A DNA stretch of 14,932 nt from positions 1-14,932 of the forward strand of contig JAUUSS010000058.1 of assembly GCA_030841765.1 (NCBI GenBank), read 5' to 3'. The stretch is from Collinsella aerofaciens. Its GTDB lineage: Bacteria > Actinomycetota > Coriobacteriia > Coriobacteriales > Coriobacteriaceae. Below the pieces are notes generated by a model that was given only the letters and a program-made list of their open reading frames with translations, did no database searches and had not been told where the DNA came from. The translations under genes were made by a program, and so were the position numbers. Position 1 is the first letter of the stretch, and each line of letters opens with the position of its first letter. Positions 6,906-13,634 of this stretch are shown here, in pieces.

Positions 6906-8227
6906 TCGACACCGAGCACGTTAAATGCGACACCTGTACCGCACCGGAGCCTATGGAGCTCGACGCCAGCGACGAGGCCTCGCGCGGCTGGCCTACCGTC
7001 GACATCGAGACTAATCCCTACAAGGCGCAGTTCCCGCTGTTCCAGCAGCACCCCGAGATCGCCTTCCTCGATAGTGCCGCTACCGCGCAGCGTCCTGCCT
7101 GTGTGCTCGACGCCGAGCGCGACTTCTACCAGCGCATGAACGCCAACCCTCTGCGCGGCCTGTACTCGCTGTCCGTCGAGGCCACTGAGGCTATCGCGAA
7201 GGTGCGCCAGCAGATCGCCGACCTCATCGGCGCTGCCCAGGCCAACGAGGTCGTCTTCACCCGCAACACGAGCGAGTCGCTCAACCTGGTCGCCAAGAGC
7301 TTTGCACCCACAGTCCTCGAGCCGGGCGACGAGGTCGTCATCACCATCATGGAGCACCACTCCAACCTGATTCCGTGGCAGCAGGTCTGCCGCGAGACCG
7401 GCGCCAAGCTCGTCTACCTCTACCCCACCAAGACCGGTCAGCTCACCACCGAGGAGGTTCTTGCCAAGGTTGGTCCCAAGACCAAGATTCTGGCCGTGGG
7501 TCAGGTCTCCAACGTGTTGGGAGTCGAGAACCCAGTCAAGAACCTCGGCAAGCTCGTGCACAAGTATGGCGGCTACCTGGTCGTCGACGGTGCGCAGTCG
7601 CTGCCGCACATGCCGGTCGATGTGGCCGACCTGGGCGCCGACTTCTTTGCCTTTAGCGCACACAAGGCTATGGGCCCCATGGGCATCGGCGTGCTGTGGG
7701 GCAAGATGGACCTGCTCAACGCCATGCCGCCCATGCTCACCGGCGGCGAGATGATCGACTCTGTTACCGAGCAGGACGCCGTCTGGGCGCCCGTTCCCGA
7801 GAAATTCGAGGCCGGCACACAGGACGCCGCCGGCATCTTCGCCACGGGTGCGGCACTCGACTACCTGGTCAACACGGTGGGTTACGAGAACATCCAGGCA
7901 CGCGAGCAGGCACTCGTCCACTACCTGATGGGCGAGCTCATGCAGCTCGACTTTGTCCAGATCATCGGCTCCATCTATTGGGACAACCACCACGGCGTTG
8001 TGAGCTTTAACGTCCGCGGCATCCACCCGCACGACGTCGCGAGCATCATGGACATGGACGGCGTCTGCATCCGCGCCGGTCACCACTGTGCACAGCCGCT
8101 GCTCACCTGGCTGGGCGTCGAGAACCTTACCTGCTGCCGCGCCAGCGTGGCCTTCTACAACGACAAGGCCGACATTGACAAGTTCATCGCCGGCCTGCAT
8201 CACGTTTGGAGCACGTTCAATGGGTAA
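6902..8227 (+). CDS. sufS: SufS, group II cysteine desulfurase with N-terminal CxxC extension
   Basis: This PLP enzyme converts cysteine to alanine and passes persulfide sulfur to SufU. It has 441 residues, about 30 more than typical SufS. The conserved body begins near residue 40 and shows LDSAATAQRP (56-65), His152, Asp229 (VVDGAQS), the PLP lysine Lys255 (SAHKAMGP) and the active cysteine Cys396 (RAGHHCAQP). The N-terminal extension contains CDTC (Cys9, Cys12), not part of the standard fold. ATG 6902 is supported by AGGAG seven bases upstream and by the four-base overlap with sufD; the next ATG (6953) has a weaker site. The last 8 bases overlap sufU. Confidence 0.96.
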   Translation: MIDTEHVKCDTCTAPEPMELDASDEASRGWPTVDIETNPYKAQFPLFQQHPEIAFLDSAATAQRPACVLDAERDFYQRMNANPLRGLYSLSVEATEAIAKVRQQIADLIGAAQANEVVFTRNTSESLNLVAKSFAPTVLEPGDEVVITIMEHHSNLIPWQQVCRETGAKLVYLYPTKTGQLTTEEVLAKVGPKTKILAVGQVSNVLGVENPVKNLGKLVHKYGGYLVVDGAQSLPHMPVDVADLGADFFAFSAHKAMGPMGIGVLWGKMDLLNAMPPMLTGGEMIDSVTEQDAVWAPVPEKFEAGTQDAAGIFATGAALDYLVNTVGYENIQAREQALVHYLMGELMQLDFVQIIGSIYWDNHHGVVSFNVRGIHPHDVASIMDMDGVCIRAGHHCAQPLLTWLGVENLTCCRASVAFYNDKADIDKFIAGLHHVWSTFNG

Positions 8228-8654
8228 TCTGTACACCTCCACCACATTTATGGAGCACAACTCGCACCCCGACTACAAGTACGAGATGGATGCTCCCACG
8301 CACGAGCACGACGGCATCAACCCCAGCTGCGGAGACGAGCTCACTCTGCAGCTGCGTGTCGAGAACAACGTGATCGAGGAGGCCTCCTTTACCGGCCACG
8401 GCTGCGCCATCAGCCAGGCCGGTGCCGACATCATGGCCGATCTCATCACCGGCGAGACCGTCGAGGAAGCTCGCCGCCTGGCAGAGCTCTTCCTCGCCAT
8501 GATCCGCGGCGAGAAGCTCTCCGAGGAGGACCTGGAAGACCTGGACGAAGCCGCCCAGCTCCAGGACATCTCGCACATGCCCGCCCGCGTCAAATGCGCC
8601 GAGCTCGCCTGGCGCACCCTCGACGGCATGCTCGAGGGGCGAAATAATCAGTAG
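8220..8654 (+). CDS. sufU: SufU, zinc-dependent sulfurtransferase partner of SufS
   Basis: The protein has 144 residues. SufU accepts persulfide from SufS by zinc-ligand exchange in Gram-positive SUF systems. The expected ligands are all present: Cys37 and Asp39 (PSCGDE), Cys62 (GHGCAISQA) and Cys126 (RVKCAEL). The 18-21 residue insertion between the second and third cysteine regions that separates SufU from IscU appears present (GETVEEARRLAELF onward). ATG 8220 lies inside the end of sufS (8-base overlap); ATG 8250 is a possible alternative. It is the last gene of the operon, followed by a terminator. Confidence 0.95.
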   Translation: MGNLYTSTTFMEHNSHPDYKYEMDAPTHEHDGINPSCGDELTLQLRVENNVIEEASFTGHGCAISQAGADIMADLITGETVEEARRLAELFLAMIRGEKLSEEDLEDLDEAAQLQDISHMPARVKCAELAWRTLDGMLEGRNNQ

Positions 8655-8657
8655 TAC

Positions 8658-8678
8658 TTGTCCCAAATCTTAAGATTT
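8658..8678. repeat. TTGTCCCAAATCTTA repeat and AAATCTTAAGATTT palindrome
   Basis: The 15 bases TTGTCCCAAATCTTA at 8658-8672 are identical to 3229-3243 in the Rrf2/suf divergent region. Here they run into a perfect 14-bp palindrome (8665-8678). The copy begins four bases after the sufU stop. It may be a regulator site, a recurring intergenic element or part of transcript-end structure. Confidence 0.5.
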
Positions 8679-8682
8679 TTGT

Positions 8683-8720
8683 TGGCCGAATCGCTTGACA
8701 AGAGTGGTTCGGCCATTTTC
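8683..8720 (+). terminator. terminator of the suf operon
   Basis: TGGCCGAA (8683-8690) pairs with TTCGGCCA (8708-8715), followed by TTTTC. The 17-base loop can itself pair CTTG with CAAG. There is no T tract on the other strand. The stem abuts the stop codon of the convergent RAYT gene at 8720. Confidence 0.75.
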
Positions 8721-9529
8721 TATTCCGAGAGCTCAGTCTGTGCCTTCACCCGCGCATAAGCGCGCACGATACGAGAGACGGTACTTTTGCCAATCCCGGT
8801 ATACCGCTCAATCTGGCGCACCGTAAAACCGGCATCGTGCAATCCAAAAATAACGGTATCGCGCTGCGCAGGCGGTGCGTCTTTAACCCCATGGAGCGGA
8901 GCCCCGAGGCTCTTCGCCAACTTGTCGGCAAAGGCGTGGCGTTCCCACTCTGTCTCTTTCATATCGCGCAGCGCCGGTTCGCCGCCGTCGGGCGTCGAAA
9001 GCGAATAGGCAATAAAGCCCTCGGCAGAACCAAAAAGCTCAAGCACGCAAGAAGGATCAGAAAATCCCCTCGCGACATCGGCCGCGTCACCGTCGTAAGC
9101 GCACAAATGCTCCGGAAAGCTGCTCCAGGGATAACGCTCAATGAGACTGATGCCCGCCTCCTGCGGATCGGCGTGAACGGAGCGAATAGCCTCCATCACT
9201 TGCCAGTCGGTATCGAGCGAGCGCCGGTCAAAACGGTTCTGGAACAGATGCCCTGTGCGCCCCGTGCGTTTATTGAACCGCCGCGCGTACGCCAAAAGCA
9301 GCCGGTGCATCGCCGCGCTCATCGCGTCCTCGTAATCTGCAAGCACCAGACGCACGTGATTGCCCATAAGGCACCAGGCGATAACCGTCACGCCCGCCTT
9401 GCGGCAGCACTCACGCATCAGCTCCAAGAACTCCCACCGGTCTTCATCGCCCTCAAAGATGAGCTGCTTGCCCGTACCGCGGGCACAGACATGGTAAAAG
9501 CCGGTAACCGTTCTCCAAACGCGCTGCAT
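8720..9529 (-). CDS. REP-associated tyrosine transposase-like protein (RAYT) with altered HUH motif
   Basis: The protein has 269 residues from ATG 9529, which has AAGGGAG upstream. The frame is open for 71 further codons, but that part has no transposase features. The first 140 residues match the Y1/TnpA_REP single-strand DNA transposase fold: FYHVCARG (11-18), the strand VIAWCLMGNH (49-58), the helix with the candidate nucleophile Tyr81 (LAYARRFN), then GRTGHLFQNRF (90-100). The HUH metal site, normally His-hydrophobic-His, is H58-V59-R60. The second His is a CGT Arg codon, one transition from CAT. The C-terminus carries a helix-turn-helix (FTVRQIERYTGIGKSTVSRIV, about 235-255), as in many RAYTs. 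It is convergent with the suf operon. It may be a decayed or repurposed member, since metal-dependent nicking would be expected to fail. Confidence 0.85.
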   Translation of the reverse strand: MQRVWRTVTGFYHVCARGTGKQLIFEGDEDRWEFLELMRECCRKAGVTVIAWCLMGNHVRLVLADYEDAMSAAMHRLLLAYARRFNKRTGRTGHLFQNRFDRRSLDTDWQVMEAIRSVHADPQEAGISLIERYPWSSFPEHLCAYDGDAADVARGFSDPSCVLELFGSAEGFIAYSLSTPDGGEPALRDMKETEWERHAFADKLAKSLGAPLHGVKDAPPAQRDTVIFGLHDAGFTVRQIERYTGIGKSTVSRIVRAYARVKAQTELSE

Positions 9530-9932
9530 GGCGCTCCCTTCGCCGGGATCTGCTTGCCATCCAATACAGCACGATTGAAGCGTGCCATCAAAACATTCAC
9601 GCAAAACAATTCGCTCGCGCGGCCAAAGGCAGTAAACAGGCGGCGAACGGCACCGTTGCAACAGGTCAACCCCTGCAACGCTTACAAAAGCTGACCAAAA
9701 GCTTGCCCAAGACGGACCCCCTCTACGGAAGTGCACGACCACAGAATATAGAGTTAAACCGTTTCAATTGAAAGTTCCGCGCATCTCGCTACGAAAACTG
9801 AGCCGTTCGCCGAATATTCCGTGCATTTCGCGGTATTATAGGGGCTGCATGTCATGTCCCTTTCGAAGGGTCGCCCGGCAATCGCCAGCCACGGCCCCCA
9901 GACGGGACGCCAACACGATAGAGAGGAGAGGC
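9530..9932. promoter_or_regulatory. divergent intergenic region between the RAYT and scaffold genes
   Basis: No gene is supported in these 403 bases. They contain inverted arms GTTGCA (9655-9660) and TGCAAC (9674-9679), a perfect 12-bp palindrome TTTCAATTGAAA (9762-9773), a TATTAT -10-like box (9834-9839) without a clear -35, and a small CCCTT-TCG-AAGGG hairpin (9858-9870) in what would be the leader of the downstream gene. The palindrome is the best operator candidate for the scaffold/GGGtGRT operon. Confidence 0.4.
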
Positions 9933-10667
9933 ATGCAGTACTCACAGGAAGTGGAGAACATGTGCCCCGTTGCCAAGGGTGCATACCACGGCCCCGCACC
10001 CATCCCCGAGGAGGGCAAGTGGGTCCAGGCTAAGGAGATTTCCGACATCTCCGGTCTTACGCACGGTGTGGGTTGGTGCGCACCTCAGCAGGGCGCCTGC
10101 AAGCTCACGCTGAACGTCAAGGACGGCATCATCGAGGAGGCCCTCGTTGAGACCATCGGCTGCTCGGGTATGACCCACTCTGCCGCCATGGCTTCCGAGA
10201 TCCTTCCCGGTAAGACCATCCTCGAGGCCCTCAACACCGACCTCGTCTGCGACGCCATCAACGTTGCTATGCGCGAGATCTTCCTGCAGATCGTTTACGG
10301 CCGCAGCCAGACCGCGTTCTCCGAGGGCGGCCTGCCCGTGGGCGCCTCCCTCGACGACCTCGGCAAGGGCCTTCGCTCTCAGGTCGGCACCATGTTCGGC
10401 ACCAAGGCCAAGGGCGCTCGTTACCTCGAGCTCGCTCAGGGCTACGTCACCCGCATGGCTCTCAACGACAAGAACGAGATCATCGCATTCGAGTTCCTGA
10501 ACCTCGGCAAGTTCACCGACGCCGTCAAGGCCGGCAAGACCCCCGAGGAGGCCATCGCTGGCGCTATGGGCCACTATGGTCAGTGGGAGAACGCTGCCAA
10601 GTACATCGACCCGCGCACCGACGAGGAGACTCACTCCGTCGCCAGCGTGTTCCCGGTTCACGAGTAG
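9933..10667 (+). CDS. NifU/SufU-like iron-sulfur cluster scaffold protein, partner of GGGtGRT
   Basis: The protein has 244 residues from ATG 9933, preceded by GAGGAGAGG. The frame is open upstream to 9768, but that part is Arg/Pro-rich and lacks a ribosome site. The central part resembles the NifU N-terminal/SufU-like fold (Pfam PF01592): ACKLTLNVKDGIIEEALVETIGCSGMTHSAA, covering residues about 55-85. Cysteines are at 11, 49, 56, 77 and 106; Cys49/Cys56 and Cys77 are the likely ligand candidates, but the pattern differs from SufU (no CGD motif). It is about 100 residues longer than SufU, with a C-terminal part I do not recognise (GKFTDAVKAGKTPEEAI). It lies 18 bases upstream of the GGGtGRT gene, a pairing seen in other anaerobes. 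Its cargo is unknown. Confidence 0.85.
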   Translation: MQYSQEVENMCPVAKGAYHGPAPIPEEGKWVQAKEISDISGLTHGVGWCAPQQGACKLTLNVKDGIIEEALVETIGCSGMTHSAAMASEILPGKTILEALNTDLVCDAINVAMREIFLQIVYGRSQTAFSEGGLPVGASLDDLGKGLRSQVGTMFGTKAKGARYLELAQGYVTRMALNDKNEIIAFEFLNLGKFTDAVKAGKTPEEAIAGAMGHYGQWENAAKYIDPRTDEETHSVASVFPVHE

Positions 10668-10685
10668 AAAGGGAGGGAAATAACT

Positions 10686-11690
10686 ATGACTGTTACGTTC
10701 GAAGGTTACGAGCGCCGCGCTGACAAGATCAACAAGTGCCTCGCCGACAACGGCATCGCCTCCCTCGAGGAAGCTCTGCAGATCTGCACCGACAAGGGCT
10801 TCAACCCGCGTGAGATCGTCAACAACACCCAGTCCATCGCCTTCCAGAACGCCGAGTGGGCCTACACCCTCGGTTGCGCTCTCGCTGTCAAGCGTGGCGC
10901 CAAGTCCGCTTCTGAGGCTGCCGCCATCATCGGCGAGGGCATCCAGGCCTTCACCGTTCCCGGCTCCGTCGCCGAGGACCGCAAGGTCGGTCTGGGCCAC
11001 GGCAATCTGGGCGCTATGCTGCTCTCCGACGACACCGAGTGCTTCGCCTTCCTGGCCGGTCACGAGTCCTTCGCTGCCGCTGAGGGTGCTATCGGCCTGG
11101 CTCTAAACGCCAACAAGGCTCGCAAGAAGCCGCTGCGCGTCATCCTCAACGGTCTGGGCAAGGACGCTGCTCAGATCATCGCCCGCATCAACGGCTTCAC
11201 CTACGTGAAGACCCAGTTCGACTACTTCACGGGCGAGCTCAAGGTCGTCGAGACCATCCCCTACTCCGATGGTCCCCGCGCCGCCGTCAACTGCTACGGC
11301 GCCGACGACGTCCGCGAGGGCGTTGCCATCATGTGGCACGAGAACGTCGACATCTCGATCACCGGTAACTCCACCAACCCCACGCGCTTCCAGCACCCCG
11401 TCGCTGGCACCTACAAGAAGGAGCGCCTCGAGGCTGGCAAGAAGTACTTCTCCGTCGCTTCTGGTGGCGGCACTGGTCGTACCCTGCACCCGGACAACAT
11501 GGGCGCCGGCCCTGCCTCTTACGGCATGACCGACACCATGGGCCGTATGCACTCCGACGCCCAGTTCGCCGGTTCTTCCTCCGTGCCTGCGCACGTTGAC
11601 ATGATGGGTCTCATCGGCATGGGCAACAACCCCATGGTCGGTGCCACCGTCGCCTGCGCCGTCGCCGTCGAGGAGGCCCTCAAGGCCTAA
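10686..11690 (+). CDS. GGGtGRT-family protein (function unassigned)
   Basis: The protein has 334 residues; ATG 10686 is preceded by GGGAGG. It is named for the motif GGGTGRT, here at residues 260-266, embedded in a glycine- and methionine-rich conserved block running to about 320 (LHPDNMGAGPASYGMTDTMG, then PAHVDMMGLIGMGNNPMVGA). A second conserved block is GLGHGNLGAML (102-112) followed by CFAFLAGHESFAAAEGA. Cysteines at 34, 64, 119, 203 and 324 could serve thiol or cluster chemistry. No signal peptide or membrane segment is visible, so it is probably cytoplasmic. The family (Pfam PF14057) has no assigned biochemical role as far as I know. Operon linkage to the scaffold gene and proximity to suf suggest a role in Fe-S or sulfur metabolism; that is inference. 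Confidence 0.9.
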   Translation: MTVTFEGYERRADKINKCLADNGIASLEEALQICTDKGFNPREIVNNTQSIAFQNAEWAYTLGCALAVKRGAKSASEAAAIIGEGIQAFTVPGSVAEDRKVGLGHGNLGAMLLSDDTECFAFLAGHESFAAAEGAIGLALNANKARKKPLRVILNGLGKDAAQIIARINGFTYVKTQFDYFTGELKVVETIPYSDGPRAAVNCYGADDVREGVAIMWHENVDISITGNSTNPTRFQHPVAGTYKKERLEAGKKYFSVASGGGTGRTLHPDNMGAGPASYGMTDTMGRMHSDAQFAGSSSVPAHVDMMGLIGMGNNPMVGATVACAVAVEEALKA

Positions 11691-11725
11691 TCGCGCCCGC
11701 GCGATGCTCATATAGTTGAGCTTTG

Positions 11726-11759
11726 GAGCCGCTACCCACCCAGGTAGCGGCTCTTTTTG
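11726..11759 (+). terminator. terminator of the scaffold-GGGtGRT operon
   Basis: Eleven perfect base pairs, GAGCCGCTACC (11726-11736) with GGTAGCGGCTC (11743-11753), close a six-base loop and are followed by TTTTTG. It starts 36 bases after the GGGtGRT stop and marks the end of a two-gene operon. Confidence 0.92.
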
Positions 11760-11946
11760 TTTGCGCTGTCGCAGGGTAGCTAATGCCGATATATCAGTTG
11801 GGGCGAAATACAAGATGTGATGAGATGGAGCGTCAGAGCGTCCATGACGCCCACCTGCCATATTTGCCCTTTACCGATTTGCCGAGTCTTTGCGGCCCCA
11901 TTGCCGATCACCCGTGCGACAATGCGCCGGACGAGAAAGGAATCCG
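11760..11946 (+). promoter_or_regulatory. upstream region of the flavoprotein gene
   Basis: This region should hold the promoter of the oxidoreductase gene. It contains GCGTC at 11830-11834 and 11839-11843 and the inverted GACGC at 11846-11850, a compact repeat that could bind a regulator. No convincing -35/-10 pair was found. Confidence 0.3.
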
Positions 11947-13473
11947 ATGGAATCGACTGATGTACTGGTAATTGGATCTGGCATTGCGGGCCTTTGCGCC
12001 GCCATCGAAGCGGCACGCACGGGTGCAACCGTCACTGTGGCAAGCGCCGGCAAGACTATGAGTGGATCGAGCTTCTTCCCCGGAACCTGGGGCCTAGGGC
12101 TTATCGGACCCGTTAACGAAGACGACGAGCAGGACCTCATCGACACCATCCTGGCCGTCGGCGGCGGCGTTGCCGACCCCGAACTCGTCCAAGCGTTCGT
12201 CCACGGCATTCCCCAAGCGATTGACTGGCTCGAGCAAGACCTGGGCGTTGAGCTCCAGCGTCCGCAAAGCGCCAAGAGTGCTCAACAAAAGCAATTTATC
12301 CCCTGCTTTGACCACAAGACGCGCATGTGGCGCGGCCTCACCCGCAAGCCCCTTGAGGACGCTCTGACGACCTGGATCGAGTCGCTCGGCATTCGCCTGC
12401 TCCCCCGCCATGAGCTTATCGACCTTGTTGAGGACACGAACGGCAGAATAACCGGAACCGTACTCTACGACCTTACCGAAAATCGAATCGTGCCCTTTGC
12501 TGCCGAGGCCACGGTCATCGCAGCCGGTGGCACAGGCGGCCTGTTCGAGCGCAGCCTTACGTCGGCTGATGTGCTCAGTTCCTCGCAGGCCATCGCGCTG
12601 GCGCACGGCGCAACACTTACTAATATAGAGTTCATGCAGATGATGCCCGGCTTCATCGAGCCCAGGCGTAACTTGGTCTTCAATGAGAAAACCTGGCGCT
12701 ACGTGCACGTAGACCAGCCGGTAGATATTGCCGACGACAAGCTGGACGACCTGCTCGAGCAGCGCTCTGGATATGGTCCCTTCACGTCACGCTTGGCCTC
12801 CCGCGCTATCGATCTCGTCATCGATCAGGCAGGTGTCGAAGGCCTGGCACTCCACTACGACTTCCCCCGCGAGGATGTCCCAGAGTTTGTGCAGACCTTT
12901 GCCACCTGGCTGCAAGACGAGCACGGCATCGCGCCGACCGACGAGATGCGCGTTGCGATGTATGCCCACGCCGCTAACGGCGGCATCAAGATCGATAAGA
13001 CCGCGCACACGGGCGTTGAGGGCCTCTACGCTTGCGGCGAGGCGACAGGCGGCATGCACGGCGCCGACCGCATTGGTGGCTTGTCAAGCGCCAACGGCAT
13101 CGTATTCGGACGTATCGCGGGCGCATCGGCAGCCCTTGCAGCGCAGAAAGAGCCTGAGGCGGCCCTGAAGGCGGATATCACCCTCCCCCAGTACGGCATT
13201 GCCGCAACAGATGCCGAACGCCTGACACACAGCCTTAGGCACACGATGAGCACCTTTTGCATGATCAACAGGACCGAAACAGGCCTATCCGAGGCCCTGC
13301 AACAGCTTGAAAGCCTGCAAGACGAAGCCACGGCTCTAAATAAGCCACATGCCAACGACAGCGAAATCGCTGCCCTCGCCCGCCTGCAATCGCAGATTCA
13401 ACTAGCACAGGAAATGGTCAAAGCCATGCGCAAGCGGACCGAAAGCCTGGGTTCGCACTATCGAGCGGACTAA
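11947..13473 (+). CDS. FAD-dependent oxidoreductase, fumarate reductase/L-aspartate oxidase fold
   Basis: The protein has 508 residues from ATG 11947 (GAAAGGA upstream; an upstream in-frame ATG at 11890 adds 19 unlikely residues). The Rossmann FAD motif is VLVIGSGIAGLCAAIEAA (6-23). IAAGGTGGLF (191-200) and the second FAD-contact block GLYACGEATGGMHGADRIGG (359-378) match FrdA/SdhA/NadB. Arg282 or Arg286, His341 and Arg375 align by eye with substrate-binding residues of that family. The usual HPT motif after the FAD-binding first part is replaced by QMMPGF (231-236), so the His that normally contacts substrate is Met here. No heme-, Fe-S- or membrane-subunit gene is adjacent, and there is no signal peptide, so it is probably a soluble monomeric enzyme. 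The C-terminal helical part (LRHTMSTFCMINRTETGL) resembles that of L-aspartate oxidase. The substrate is not identifiable from sequence. Confidence 0.85.
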   Translation: MESTDVLVIGSGIAGLCAAIEAARTGATVTVASAGKTMSGSSFFPGTWGLGLIGPVNEDDEQDLIDTILAVGGGVADPELVQAFVHGIPQAIDWLEQDLGVELQRPQSAKSAQQKQFIPCFDHKTRMWRGLTRKPLEDALTTWIESLGIRLLPRHELIDLVEDTNGRITGTVLYDLTENRIVPFAAEATVIAAGGTGGLFERSLTSADVLSSSQAIALAHGATLTNIEFMQMMPGFIEPRRNLVFNEKTWRYVHVDQPVDIADDKLDDLLEQRSGYGPFTSRLASRAIDLVIDQAGVEGLALHYDFPREDVPEFVQTFATWLQDEHGIAPTDEMRVAMYAHAANGGIKIDKTAHTGVEGLYACGEATGGMHGADRIGGLSSANGIVFGRIAGASAALAAQKEPEAALKADITLPQYGIAATDAERLTHSLRHTMSTFCMINRTETGLSEALQQLESLQDEATALNKPHANDSEIAALARLQSQIQLAQEMVKAMRKRTESLGSHYRAD

Positions 13474-13515
13474 GCCGAGCACCCCTCCAGAGCAGAACAC
13501 AACTTCTCGATATTA

Positions 13516-13551
13516 ATGGGTCCCGTGAACTCAAAGCGACACAGGGCCCAT
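13516..13551. promoter_or_regulatory. inverted repeat upstream of dinD
   Basis: ATGGGTCC (13516-13523) and GGGCCCAT (13544-13551) pair over 8 bp with one G-U, and GTG/CAC extends the stem inside. It sits where the -35 region of the dinD promoter would lie, so it could be an operator. It could equally be the end structure of the preceding flavoprotein transcript, though no T tract follows. Confidence 0.4.
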
Positions 13552-13570
13552 TCGTGTCCGCGCGGGCAAA

Positions 13571-13576
13571 TATACT
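13571..13576 (+). promoter_or_regulatory. candidate -10 box of the dinD promoter
   Basis: TATACT is a near-consensus -10, 59 bases upstream of the dinD ATG. No TTGACA-like -35 is seen at 16-18 bp spacing, which would fit an activator-dependent or otherwise regulated promoter. Confidence 0.4.
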
Positions 13577-13634
13577 CATTCTGAATACGGAGTCGACATA
13601 GTCCACGTAGACAAACGAACAGAAAGGAAGAGAT

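Noticed and set aside
4384..8260. Long minus-strand frames opposite sufB, sufD and sufS (4384-5445, 5484-6770, 6743-8260)
   Set aside because: They are mirror frames of GC-rich codons, dominated by Val/Gly/His/Leu, with no recognisable domains. The plus-strand genes are certain.
9530..9742. N-terminal 71-residue extension of the RAYT frame
   Set aside because: The residues match no part of the transposase family, while ATG 9529 has a good ribosome site and gives the standard N-terminus.
9942..11063. Minus-strand frame opposite the scaffold and GGGtGRT genes
   Set aside because: It is antisense to two conserved genes and shows only Val/Gly/Leu-rich composition without motifs.
13495..13506. 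GAACACAACTTC as a LexA box upstream of dinD
   Set aside because: It differs from GAAC-N4-GTTC in the second arm and from the longer actinobacterial consensus at the outer positions, so it is too weak to call.
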